From Aureococcus anophagefferens (lineage: Eukaryota > Sar > Pelagophyceae > Pelagomonadales > Pelagomonadaceae), in the NCBI RefSeq assembly GCF_000186865.1, contig NW_008705563.1:891070-955069 (forward strand): a stretch of DNA of 64,000 nucleotides, in the 5' to 3' direction. Below are positions 1 to 8,649 of this stretch, piece by piece (within the stretch, counting starts at the first letter, position 1; each line of letters opens with the position of its first letter). A program made the translations under genes and the position numbers. The notes below the pieces were generated by a model. It did no database searches, was not told the DNA's origin, and saw only the letters and a program-made list of their open reading frames with translations.

Positions 1-1062
1 CTGAGCGTCGTCGACTGCGATCTGGGCGCCGGCGGCTTCGAGAAGGTCTTAGTGGCGGCGCTTTCGAGCCCGGGCCTCCGGCGGCTGCGCGTCGCGTCGG
101 ACCTCGTCGGCGACGCGGCCTTCGTGCGGGCGGCGAAGCGGCTGAAGAAGGCCAACGCGTCGCACGCGTCCCTGGCGAGGGTGGAAGTCGAACGCGTCGG
201 CCTCGGGCCCGCGGGCGCGGAGGCCCTCTGCCGGGCCCTGGCGCCCCACGCGCCGACGCTGGCGCGCCTCAGCCTCCGGGGCAATTGTCTCTGCGACGGC
301 GGCGTCGCGGCGGTGGCGGCGAAGCTCGTGGCCATATCGCCGGCGCTCGCAGAGATCGATCTGGCGCAAACCGCCTGCGGCGACGCGGGCGCGGTGGCCC
401 TCGCGCGGGCGCTGGCGAAGCGGCCGCCGGGCAGCGCGCCCGTCGCCGTGGACGTGTCGGGCAACGAGCTCGGCGGGCGGGGGGTGGCGGCGCTCGCGGC
501 GTCGCCGGCCGTCGCGCGGCTCGACGCGCGGCGCAACGCGCTCGGCGACGACGACGCGACGCTGGTCCCGCGGGCGCTGCGGAAGAACGAGCGCCTGGAG
601 GCGCTGGGCCTGGCGCACTGCGGCCTCGGGCCCGGCGCCGCGGACCTGATCCTGTCCGCGGCCGCGCGCAAGGGCGCGCGTTTGGAGGTTTTGGACCTCT
701 CGGGCAACGCGCTCACGACCGCGGAGGTCGAGCGGCGGAGGAAGAAGGGCGAGCACGCCCTCGTCGGCGCCCTGTCGAAGATGGCCTCCAAGGCCCTGCC
801 GCCGGCCGCCGGCGACGGCGGCCTGGGGCTGTCCGCGCCCGACGTCGACGTCTTCGTCGCCGCGGCCCGGGCTTTAGGCGCGGGCCAGGCGCCGAAATTG
901 CGATGGCTGGGCTTGAGCGACACAGGCCTCACGCCGACGCACTCGCGGCTCCTCGCCGCCGCCGCGAAGAAGCGGCGGGGGCGGGGGCTGGGCGCCGTGG
1001 AGGTCGTGGCGCTCGCGAACGGCGCCGCCGCGGCCAAGCAGCGCAAGGAGCCCGTCATCTGA
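1..1062 (+). CDS. Leucine-rich-repeat (RNI-like) protein, 5' partial
   Basis: The frame is open from the first base of the window, so the gene begins upstream. About 353 residues are visible, ending at TGA 1060-1062. The product has repeated ribonuclease-inhibitor-type units, for example LARLSLRGNCLCDGGVAAVA, followed by AEIDLAQTACGDAGAVALA, LEALGLAHCGLGPGAADLI and LEVLDLSGNALTTAEVE. The spacing is about 28-35 residues with the LxxLxLxxN/C-x-L pattern. Such folds serve as protein-interaction scaffolds; no catalytic domain is visible. The last 100 residues are less regular and end in a Lys/Arg-rich stretch. The stop lies only 3 bases from the stop of the convergent gene on the other strand. 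The ATG-like start at 52 is really GTG and is not used here. Confidence 0.75.
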   Translation: MSVVDCDLGAGGFEKVLVAALSSPGLRRLRVASDLVGDAAFVRAAKRLKKANASHASLARVEVERVGLGPAGAEALCRALAPHAPTLARLSLRGNCLCDGGVAAVAAKLVAISPALAEIDLAQTACGDAGAVALARALAKRPPGSAPVAVDVSGNELGGRGVAALAASPAVARLDARRNALGDDDATLVPRALRKNERLEALGLAHCGLGPGAADLILSAAARKGARLEVLDLSGNALTTAEVERRRKKGEHALVGALSKMASKALPPAAGDGGLGLSAPDVDVFVAAARALGAGQAPKLRWLGLSDTGLTPTHSRLLAAAAKKRRGRGLGAVEVVALANGAAAAKQRKEPVI

Positions 1063-1065
1063 AGG

Positions 1066-3549
1066 CTAAATATTAGTCGTGTTGGGCTTCTCCGAGTCGT
1101 AGCGCACCAGGCGGTCCCGGAACGTCTCCGGCGCGTCGGCGTCGTCGCCGCAGCGGCCGTTGCCGAGCGCGGCCTGGATCGTCAGCGACGTGCGGCGCGC
1201 CTTGGCCCGGTTCCGCACGGAGCTGCGGCGGCTCGTCGCCGGCGTCTCGATCTCGATATCATACACCTCCTCCTCGGGCGGCGGCGGCGGCGGCGGCGGC
1301 GGCTCCGGCGGCCGCGACCCGAGCTGGTCGAGGCCGAGGCCCCGGACCGCGCGGTCCGCGCCTCGCGCCGCGCCCGTGTAGACCTGTGTGGAATTCAAAT
1401 CTTCAACCCGACTTCAATGTGCGCATATGCGACAGTTTCGACGCAAGCTCTTCGGCTGTGCTTCGAGAACTCGACGAGAGCAATCGATTCGTCCAAAAAT
1501 CAGCCGAATCGACTTCGATGTGATCGAGCTAGAGAATTCTCAAGTTTGGTCCGGACCACCCAAACCAGTGGTTGAATTCGGCACAGGTGTAGACGTCCTC
1601 CGACGCCGCGTAGAGGCCGCCCGACAGGTCGTGGGCGGCGCCGACCAAATCCCGGCCCAACACGCGGCCGCCGTCGGCGACGCCCTTCAGGGGGTCGCCG
1701 TCGAGCAGCGTCGCGCGCGCGAACGCGCCCGCTCCCCTCGCGACGCCCGTCGCCGCGCCGCGCGCGGCCCCGAAGACGCCGCCCACCACATGCTTGCCCG
1801 CGCCGACGAAGCCGCCGAGCACGTCGCCGACGACGGGCGCGTACTCGACGCCCGCCGCGACGCCGTCGAGCACGGCGCCGAAGCCGTCGTGGACGCCGTC
1901 CGCGGCGACGGCGACGCCCTGGAGCACGCCGGACACGGCCTCGTCGGACGCGCGCACGAGCGACGTCGCGAAGCGGCCCGGGTCGCCGTCCTGCGCCGAG
2001 TGGATCAGACCGGTGACCGCGAGCTTGCCGCCGAGCGCGATGCCCGACGTGATCTCGACGGCGCCTGGGCAGGACAAGAGAGATTCAACGTCGCTTCAAC
2101 GTGAGTGTTCCGCGCGCGCGCGTTCCGGAAAAAGCATCCACGCTTCGAGACCGTTCCGAGAGATGATCGCTCGTCCAAAAATCAGCCGAAACGAGTGGAA
2201 AACGGCCGAGAAAGGAGCCTTTGAAGTTGGGAATTTCGCTCTCTTGTCCTGCCCTGGACGGCGCCGTCGACGGCGCCGTGGACGACGCTCCGCGCGGCGT
2301 CCGTCGTGCCCAGGACGAGCATCTCCGCGGGCCCGCCCAGAGCGCCGCCGGCGCGCGCGCCCGCGTGCTGCAGGTCCTCGACGCCCTGGTCCAGCACGGA
2401 CGCCGCGGACGCGACGCCCGATTTGAGCGCGTCCATGCCCGTCGACGCGAGCGCCTTGATCGCGATGCGGTTCAGGGCGCTGAACGCGCCGAGGCGCGTC
2501 GCGAGCTCGGACGGCTCTAAAATCATGTGGCTCAGCGTCGCCTCGTGGCCGCTCAGCGCGCGGCCCGCGCCGTCGTAGGCCTTGACCCGGAGGTGGCCGA
2601 CGGTCACCGACTCCGTCTTGCACCAGCGCGCGCCGAAGAGGCGGCGGATCTCGTCCTGGGACGCCGCGGGCGTTTCTGTTTCTCGGAACCGCTCCAGCGG
2701 GCCGCCGCGCTCCCGCGCCTTGCGCTTGATGCGCTCGCAGGCGTAGTCGAGACCGTACGTCGCCGTCGCCCGCCAGCCGTCTCGTCGCCGCTCGAAGAGC
2801 ACGCACGCGTAGACGGGCGTCGCCGTGGCGAACTCGTAGTGCGCGAGCTCCGCCCGCTCGTAGGGCTGGGCGACGAAGTTGCCGCGGCGGTCCGTGACGA
2901 CGACGGCCGCGACGACGTCGTCCCTCCTTTTGATCTCGTCCGCGCGCCGCGCCTCCTCGGGCGTGAGCGCGCGCGCGCCGCGCCTCCGCGCGTCGAAGGC
3001 CTCCTTGACGGCCTTCTGCACGCGCGCGAGCGACGTGTCGCTCAGGCCGCCGTCGTAGGACACGACGCGCACGCGCGCCGTGTGCAGCGACACGCCGAGA
3101 GCACAGAACGCCTCGCCCCGGGGGTCGCCGTCCTCGGGCGGCGCGTCCTTCGGCGGGAAGCGCGCGCGCAGCACGAGCACGTCGGCGACGACGGCCTCCT
3201 CCTGCCGGTTCGACCCGGGCGCGAAGAGGACGACGTCGCGCGCGCGGCACGTGAGCCGCTCGACGGGGAACTCGCCGTCGGCGAGCCGCGCGCGCGCGAG
3301 CCGGAGGAAGCGGCCGAGTGTGTCGGCGTCGCCGTCGGCGAGGTCGTCGGCGCCGCGCCACTCGACCTGGATCTGCGCGTCGCCGCGGATCAGCGCCTCG
3401 AGCCCGAAGAACCACTGCACCCAGGCCGTCGCGAGCTCCCGCCGCTGGTGGTAGGCGAAGAAGAGCGCCGCGAAGGCGACGCAGAGCGCGAGCTCGAGGA
3501 GCTGGAATCCGAATTTTAGTGAGTAGAAGACGAGCCAGAAGGCGCTCAT
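1066..3549 (-). CDS. Membrane-anchored protein of unknown function, three exons separated by two introners
   Basis: Exons are 3549-2265, 2064-1595 and 1383-1066, giving 690 residues. Both introns are introner insertions (200 and 211 bases), and removing them restores one frame (VDGAVEITSG at the first join, SEDVYTGAAR at the second). The N-terminus carries a hydrophobic segment of about 30 residues (LELALCVAFAALFFA), so the protein is probably membrane-anchored. Residues 40-370 look globular and are not recognised. The last third is built of Ala/Gly/Val-rich amphipathic repeats (GVASAAS, GAVDGAVEITSGIA, GVLQGVAVAADGV), then a run of nine prolines and an acidic stretch. The first intron has a GC donor and the second a GT donor, both taken from the duplicated target site. 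I know no family for it. Confidence 0.7.
1384..1586. mobile_element. Introner element, family A copy 1 (A1)
   Basis: This 203-base element has perfect inverted ends (CTGTGTGGAATTC and GAATTC-x-CACAG type). It is flanked by 8-base direct repeats GTGTAGAC at 1376-1383 and 1587-1594. It lies antisense in the minus-strand membrane-protein gene. The intron runs 1594 to 1384 (211 bases): GT comes from the target duplication on the donor side, and AG from the terminal repeat. Confidence 0.9.
2065..2256. mobile_element. Introner element, family B copy 1 (B1)
   Basis: This 192-base element has ends CTGGGCAGGACAAGAG and CTCTTGTCCTGCCCTG, which are near-perfect inverted repeats. The flanking 8-base repeats are GACGGCGC at 2057-2064 and 2257-2264. 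On the gene strand the duplicated site reads GCGCCGTC, so precise removal needs a GC-AG intron (2264 to 2065, 200 bases). Phase is preserved exactly (GAC G, then GC GCC GTC). Confidence 0.9.
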
Positions 3550-3667
3550 CTTCTTGTTGTTTGTAGCGGCTCAGGCCTCAACGTCTTCGGACTCCCATCG
3601 TGTTAGCCGAGGTCCTCAACATTGGGCGGGGTCAACATTTACCAGACGGTGCAGCCCCGGCGCCGTG

Positions 3668-4822
3668 ATGGGGAGGCGAGGACGAGGTGCGCGCCGCCCC
3701 GCATCGAGCTCTGAAACCTCGACGACGCAGCGCGCGATGAGCGCCGAGGCGATCGTGCGGCGCGCCTTACGAAATGTAAGCCTACCGGAGCACCTCATCG
3801 ACCGATACACACCAGAAATGCTGCGCACCTTTAATAAAACTGTCGCAGAGGGTCACAGTTCGGAGAAGGCGGAGCAGCTCTTGACGGAAGCCCTACGACG
3901 AACCCGGGGTGAGGGCGTCGCGCCCGAGCCGGCGGCGTTGACCGACGCGGTCGTGAAGCGCGCCTTCATGGAGGTCGCGGAGCAGATGCACCTCGCCGGG
4001 GATCTCAACTTGGAAAAAGGTTCTGGGTTAGAGCACCTGGGCGTCTTGGTGAGTGCCGTTGCGACGCACCTCGGGGAGTCGGACGGAGGCGAGCGTCTGA
4101 GGAACGACTTCCTGCCTGTCATCGGAGAGGCAATGCGAGATTTCTTGTCGAGGCTCAAGTCCGAGTACGCCGAGCAGGCCGAGTCGGCCGGATTGACCGA
4201 ACCGGTCGTGAAGCGCGCCGTCCTGGACGTCGTGCAGAAGATGGGCCAAGCCGGGGAATTCGACAACGCATGGTCCGAGCCAGAGATCGCGGACCTCTAC
4301 GTTACCCTTATGCAGTCCGTGGCGACGCACCTCGGGGAGACTGACGGAGGCGAGCGTCTGAGGAACGGTTTCGGGCAATTCATCCTAGACGCAATGAACG
4401 ATTCCCTTATGAAGGTCAAGCGCGAGAAGCTGGCGGAAGCGGCGGCAGCGAAAGCGGAAATTGAACAGACGCGAATGCGTTGTAATCGCATGCTTGAGCT
4501 GAGAAAAATTCTTGGAAATCCCGACCTCAGCGGCGCGTTGGCCGTCCTCGAAATTCTCGATAGGACAGACGAGGCGGCGCGCGGCAGTTCCGAGGTCCCG
4601 CCGGGCCAGCGCGACGCCTCCGAGTCCGGGACCTCCGGATGGCGACACGCGACCGTCGAAGACTACGGGGTGGCAATGCGCGCCGCTCTCGAGGAGCTCG
4701 CCGAGAGCGACCGCCGCGAGATCGAGGGCTTTCGCAAGGAGCACGACAAGCTCGCGACGGAGCTGGAACGCGATTATGGTGCCGTTTCACTTCGGAGTTG
4801 GGGGGCAATTTGCGGAAGTTAA
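3668..4822 (+). CDS. Protein with tandem 85-residue repeats, unknown family
   Basis: The frame is open from 3554, but the first ATG is at 3668 (384 residues). A second candidate ATG is at 3737 (MSAEAIVRRALRN). Two tandem units with a period of 255 bases (85 residues) start at 3941 and 4196. Each begins LT-x2-VVKRA and contains VATHLGE-x-DGGERLRN, so they arose by in-frame duplication. The units look all-helical. A coiled-coil-like stretch follows (LMKVKREKLAEAAAAKAEIE), then a charged C-terminus. The GC content looks lower than in neighbouring genes. No signal peptide, membrane segment or catalytic motif is visible, and I do not recognise the family. It is divergent from the gene on its left (start 3549), so the roughly 118 bases between them probably serve as a shared promoter. 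Confidence 0.6.
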   Translation: MGRRGRGARRPASSSETSTTQRAMSAEAIVRRALRNVSLPEHLIDRYTPEMLRTFNKTVAEGHSSEKAEQLLTEALRRTRGEGVAPEPAALTDAVVKRAFMEVAEQMHLAGDLNLEKGSGLEHLGVLVSAVATHLGESDGGERLRNDFLPVIGEAMRDFLSRLKSEYAEQAESAGLTEPVVKRAVLDVVQKMGQAGEFDNAWSEPEIADLYVTLMQSVATHLGETDGGERLRNGFGQFILDAMNDSLMKVKREKLAEAAAAKAEIEQTRMRCNRMLELRKILGNPDLSGALAVLEILDRTDEAARGSSEVPPGQRDASESGTSGWRHATVEDYGVAMRAALEELAESDRREIEGFRKEHDKLATELERDYGAVSLRSWGAICGS

Positions 4823-4929
4823 CATTGTGAATCGACGCCGGGGTGCAATAGCGACCAGCCGCATTGTCCCTGTCGTTGAAAGCGCGCCGCGCCGACGACA
4901 TGACCTGGGGTTGCACTGGACAGCGACCC

Positions 4930-6231
4930 TTAGGGTTCCGGCGCGCGCGTCCACGTCGTGCACGGCGCCGTCCAGGGCGCGTCCGCCGGTCGCGGGCACG
5001 GCGGGCTCGCGCCGGGCCGCGGCGCGGCGGCCTCGCGCGCGGCCTCGTGCGCGGCGCCGAGCCGCGTCATCTCGCGGCGCGCGTTCTCGTGGGACCGGCG
5101 GAGGTCGCGGAGCTTGTCGCGGAGCACGTCGGCCTGGGAGCGGATCGTCGAGACGCGGTCGCGGAGGCCCTCGATGTGGGACCCCGCGGCTTGCTGCGCG
5201 CGCGCGAGGTCGCCGATGTGGCGCAGCTGGCCCTGCATCGTCGTCTCCTGCCGTCCGCCGTCGGCGAGCTCGACGACGACGGCGGCGGACGTCGACCGGA
5301 GCGGGACGAAGATGGGGTCGCCGCCCTCGGCGAGGTGGAGCCCGACGACGACGGCGACGTCGCCCGGGCCGACGTTGACCTCGTAGGGCGGGTCCGCGCG
5401 CGCCTCGACGGTCCCGTCCTCGCGCTCGAAGACGACCTCGCGCAGGAGACCGGCGACGCGCGCCGCGCAGCGCGAGTCGGGCAGCGCGTAGAACGTCGTC
5501 GACGCGGGCCCGCGCGCCGCGCCGACGCGCACGATGTTCGGCGCGCGGCGCGGCGGGGGGTTGTCGACGACGGCGGGGAGCGACCGGGGCGCCGGGTCGT
5601 CGGCGGGGTAGGCCCAGCCCTGGGCCTCGACGTAGGCCCGGTGCAGCGTCGCCCGGCAGAGCGGGCAGCTCGGCGACGTCTTCACGGACGCCTCGAGGCA
5701 CGTCGCGCAGAAGCTGTGGCCGCAGGGCGTCTCGAGCGCGTCGTCGGGCAGCCGCGAGAGGCAGATCGCGCACTCCTCGTCCGCCGGCGGACGAGGGTTC
5801 CGCGGCGGCGCCTCGGTCGCGCGCCGGATGCTCCACCGCGTCGCCTCGCGGATCTGCGACAGGCCCGCCTCGATCTCCCTCGCGCGAGCCTTGCGCCGCT
5901 CGTCGCGCTCCCTCGCTTGCTCCTGCCACTCGCGGACCTGGTCCCGGTGCGCGTCGCGCGCCCGCGTCTCCTCCCTCATCAGCGCGACCTCCTCGCGGCG
6001 GATGCGCGACAGCGACAGCACGTGCCGGTTCTGGCTCCGCTCCTCGGCGTCGTCCCAGCGCGCGCACTGCGCCCGCGCGCGGCGGCCGTCGGCCGCGCGC
6101 CACCGCTCGCGCGCCTCCTCGAAGGTCCGCGTCCTAGTCATGCCGCAGGGCCGCTCCGAGATCTGCGCCAGGACGCGCCGCGTGTGCTCCTCCTCCTGGA
6201 ACCGCCGGTAGGCCGCCGCGGCCTCGTCCAT
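4930..6231 (-). CDS. RING-HC zinc-finger protein, probable E3 ubiquitin ligase
   Basis: This is a single-exon gene of 433 residues. A C3HC4 RING lies at about residues 152-195, reading ECAICLSRL, then TPCGHSFCATCLE, then SCPLCR. All eight zinc ligands are present in the normal order. Residues 1-145 are Arg/Glu-rich and predicted to be helical or coiled-coil. After the RING comes a mixed region with a short coiled coil (LRDRVSTIRSQADVLRDKLR) and a Pro-rich tail. RING-HC proteins recruit ubiquitin-charged E2 enzymes, but no substrate-binding domain is recognisable here. No signal peptide or membrane segment is seen. The start ATG at 6231 is divergent from the gene starting at 6458. Confidence 0.8.
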   Translation of the reverse strand: MDEAAAAYRRFQEEEHTRRVLAQISERPCGMTRTRTFEEARERWRAADGRRARAQCARWDDAEERSQNRHVLSLSRIRREEVALMREETRARDAHRDQVREWQEQARERDERRKARAREIEAGLSQIREATRWSIRRATEAPPRNPRPPADEECAICLSRLPDDALETPCGHSFCATCLEASVKTSPSCPLCRATLHRAYVEAQGWAYPADDPAPRSLPAVVDNPPPRRAPNIVRVGAARGPASTTFYALPDSRCAARVAGLLREVVFEREDGTVEARADPPYEVNVGPGDVAVVVGLHLAEGGDPIFVPLRSTSAAVVVELADGGRQETTMQGQLRHIGDLARAQQAAGSHIEGLRDRVSTIRSQADVLRDKLRDLRRSHENARREMTRLGAAHEAAREAAAPRPGASPPCPRPADAPWTAPCTTWTRAPEP

Positions 6232-6380
6232 TTTTTGAGGGGCTGCGTCTCCTGACGGGCTTCACGCGTATTTCTTCTCCATCTTGAGCAATCCCCAAGC
6301 TCAGGAAACTCCCTTCAATTGAACAGCACCTTTACCTCTCGGAGAGCCTCTCGCAGATTTGAGAGAGCGCGCCAAGCTCG

Positions 6381-6440
6381 TCGTCGCGTGCCCGCCGCCA
6401 CACTCACTCGTCGTCGCGTGCCCGCCACCACACTCACTCA
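6381..6440. repeat. Two 30-base tandem copies in the 5' leader
   Basis: Positions 6381-6410 and 6411-6440 are near-identical 30-base units, each containing CGCGTGCCCGCC and CACACTCACTC. They sit just upstream of the ATG at 6458. They would be translated only if a non-ATG start were used, so they are read as 5' untranslated or promoter sequence. Confidence 0.85.
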
Positions 6441-6457
6441 ACACCAACAAAACAACA

Positions 6458-7660
6458 ATGAGCGACTCCGACTCCGACGAAGACGCGCGCCCCGCCGCGG
6501 AGCGCATCGCCGAGCTCGCCGAGGCCTACGCCGCCGAGACGTCGGCCGGCGACGCGCTGCTCGCCAAGGCGGCGCCGAGCGCCTTCCGGCCCGTCGGCGA
6601 CTTCTTCTTCGCCATCATCTCCTGCAAGCGGCCGGCGAACGTCGTCGCCATGGAGTCGAAGCTCGCCGGCTGCGACGTCACCTGGATCGTCGGCGACGGC
6701 GACAAGGAGGCCTACGAGGCCTCCGGCGCGGCCAAGGTCGTCGTCGGCGGCGGCCTCTGCGCGTCGCGCAACAAGGCCCTGGACCTCGCGAAAGCGGCAA
6801 ACAAGGTCTGCGTCCAGATCAGCGACGACATCAAGTCGCTGTCCTTCGTCTCGTCCAAGCACGACACGGCCGCCTGGGTGAAGCCCTCGAGCATCCAGGA
6901 CGCCAACGGCCGCGCGAAGCAGGCCACCATCGCCGTCGCGTCCCTCAAGGCCTGCGCGGCCTACATCGACGCCCAGTCGTTAGCCACCAACTCCAAGCTC
7001 GGCGGCACCTACCCCTGCGGCAACCCGGGCCAGGCCTGCGGCGGCCCCGTCGTCGCCGCGTCCCACTTCGTCGTCGGCGACTTCGTCGTCGTGCAGCCGT
7101 CGTCGCAGCTCCGCTGGGACGAGGCCATGACGCTCAAGGAGGACTACGACTTCACGTGCCAGCACATCTACGAGTTCGGCCGCGTCGCGCGCTGCAACCG
7201 GCTCCTCATCCTCGCGGAGCACTACGTGAACGCCGGCGGCGCCGTCGCGATCCGCAACTCGAAGCGCGAGGCGCAGAACATCAAGCACCTCCGCGCCAAG
7301 TGGCCCGGCGTCTTCCTCGTGTCGCCCCGCGGGCCTTCCGAGGTGCGCCTCATCTGGGCGAAGCGCGACGTCACGATCGGCGGCGACCGCATCTACGAGC
7401 CGGACCCGCGGAACCCGGGCCGCGCGATCTACGACCAGGAGGAGGCGCGGCGCGCGCGCGAGAAGCGCCTCGCCAAGGAGGCGGGCAAGCCCGTCCACGT
7501 CGACCCGGCGCCGGAGCGGGTCAAGGTGCCGCGGCCGCGGAAGCAGAAGGTCGCCGCCGAGACGCCCGCGCCGCGGCCGGGCAAGCGCGCGCGCAAGCAG
7601 ACGAACCACTTCGCCTTCTCCGCCGGCAAGTCCCAGTCCTACAAGCCCGAGACCTACTGA
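6458..7660 (+). CDS. TET-associated-glycosyltransferase (TAGT)-like protein
   Basis: This single-exon gene encodes 400 residues. The ATG at 6458 follows an A-rich leader; in-frame sequence further upstream starts only with TTG. Recognisable blocks are a beta strand FFFAIISCKRPANV, then TWIVGDGD, ASRNKALDLAK, the acidic motif QISDDIKSL, EDYDFTCQHI, and EHYVNAGGAVAIRN. The order and the DD acidic motif match, from memory, the GT-A-like glycosyltransferases found with TET/JBP base oxidases and the GREB1 C-terminal domain. Some of these are carried by giant algal viruses. Family members are thought to glycosylate hydroxymethylated bases; that role is inference here. The C-terminus is Lys/Arg-rich (GKRARKQTNHFAF), as in nuclear proteins. 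No TET domain is found in this window. Confidence 0.55.
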   Translation: MSDSDSDEDARPAAERIAELAEAYAAETSAGDALLAKAAPSAFRPVGDFFFAIISCKRPANVVAMESKLAGCDVTWIVGDGDKEAYEASGAAKVVVGGGLCASRNKALDLAKAANKVCVQISDDIKSLSFVSSKHDTAAWVKPSSIQDANGRAKQATIAVASLKACAAYIDAQSLATNSKLGGTYPCGNPGQACGGPVVAASHFVVGDFVVVQPSSQLRWDEAMTLKEDYDFTCQHIYEFGRVARCNRLLILAEHYVNAGGAVAIRNSKREAQNIKHLRAKWPGVFLVSPRGPSEVRLIWAKRDVTIGGDRIYEPDPRNPGRAIYDQEEARRAREKRLAKEAGKPVHVDPAPERVKVPRPRKQKVAAETPAPRPGKRARKQTNHFAFSAGKSQSYKPETY

Positions 7661-7694
7661 CTGATGAGCTCGCGGTAAAGCCCCTGTGCTGTGC

Positions 7695-8231
7695 TTAGGC
7701 CGGGGGGCGCATGCGCAGCGGTAGGACGTCGCCGGCCCAGAACGCGTGCGCGGTGTGGTCCGCGTAGTCGCCGTCCGTCGAGTGCGGGTGCACGAGGACG
7801 GAGAGGCGCCCGCGGTGCGCGTCGAGCCACGCGACGACGTCGGGCCACCGGTCGCGATGCTCGTAGCTCGCGAAGTCGGCCTCCCACATGGGCAGCGGGT
7901 GCGGGCCGATGGGCCGGTCGAAGGGCCGGTGGAACCGCATCCAGGGGAACGCGGACCGCATCGCCTCGCGGAGCGCGAACGCCTCGTCGCGCGATCCGTC
8001 GTCGAGCCGGTAGTAGACGTGGCAGTCGTAGGGGTTGCGCCGCTTGAGCGTGTACGTCGTCGGCGCGCTGTAGGTGGCGGGCGCGCCAGCGGCGGACGCG
8101 CCAGCGGCGGGTGCGCCGGCGGCCGTCATCATCGGTGCCGCGGCCAGCAGGCGCCGATTCGACGGCGCGGTGAAGGCCCAGCTCGCATGAATCAGGGCCG
8201 AAACGCGCACGGCTGTCCGCGCGACTCGCAT
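7695..8231 (-). CDS. DOPA 4,5-dioxygenase-family protein with a plastid- or secretory-type leader
   Basis: The product is 178 residues from the ATG at 8231; a longer frame starts at 8285. Residues 70-178 show the DOPA-dioxygenase family pattern: YDCHVYY, FPWMRFHRP, PIGPHPLPMWEADF, RGRLSVLVHPHS and DHTAHAFWAG. The conserved histidines that bind iron in this family are visible. The N-terminus (MRVARTAVRVSALIHASWAF) resembles a signal peptide whose cleavage is followed by Phe, like the ASAF motif of heterokont plastid proteins. Import into a complex plastid is therefore possible but unproven. Plant and fungal members open the catechol ring of DOPA; the algal substrate is unknown. It is convergent with the preceding gene, with 34 bases between stops. 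Confidence 0.75.
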   Translation of the reverse strand: MRVARTAVRVSALIHASWAFTAPSNRRLLAAAPMMTAAGAPAAGASAAGAPATYSAPTTYTLKRRNPYDCHVYYRLDDGSRDEAFALREAMRSAFPWMRFHRPFDRPIGPHPLPMWEADFASYEHRDRWPDVVAWLDAHRGRLSVLVHPHSTDGDYADHTAHAFWAGDVLPLRMRPPA

Positions 8232-8649
8232 GGGTGTTTTGCGGCTGCAAACTCGGCTATGGCGAGCCCGCTGCGAGCATCTCAAAGCAGCACATGCTTT
8301 GGCACAAGACGCCTACGGCATCTTGCCCCTGCCGGGGGGGCTTGCCTGCGGCGCGGCGAGAGCGCGCCCTTCGGGCGCGCTCGCGCGAGCTGAGCCACTC
8401 ATTCCCGTGTCAATGCTTCCCTCTGCACCGCTCGCGCGACGACAGCCATTTAATTTCCGTACGGCGGGGGAACCGGCACGCACAACTCACGCATATATAT
8501 ATGGAAGAGCTGATGTTAATTAAGCGAGCACCTTGAGCCTCAAGTTGAGGTAAATTTATAATAGACTGCGAGCTTCGTCCTCTGCTGCCGTCGCGCCGCG
8601 CCGCGTGCAACTCTGCGCGCCGTCGCAACACGGTAGAACTTGGTCGTGC
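8232..8649. other. Divergent intergenic region (418 bases) with a perfect hairpin
   Basis: This is shared upstream sequence for the DOPA-dioxygenase-like gene (minus) and the nucleotidase-kinase gene (plus). It holds a 10-base perfect inverted repeat with a 3-base loop at 8360-8382, and an AT-rich ATATATATATGG stretch near 8492-8503. No credible coding exon is seen. Confidence 0.5.
8360..8382. repeat. Perfect 10-base-stem hairpin
   Basis: GAGCGCGCCC, loop TTC, GGGCGCGCTC. It sits in the middle of a divergent promoter region rather than after a gene, so a transcription-termination role is not implied. Confidence 0.7.

Noticed and set aside
52..120. GTG at 52 as a start codon for the leucine-rich-repeat gene
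   Set aside because: The frame is open to base 1 with protein-like sequence, and GTG starts are not expected in eukaryotic nuclear genes.
8360..8382. Hairpin as an intrinsic transcription terminator
   Set aside because: It lies between divergent starts rather than after a gene, has no T-run, and the genome is eukaryotic.
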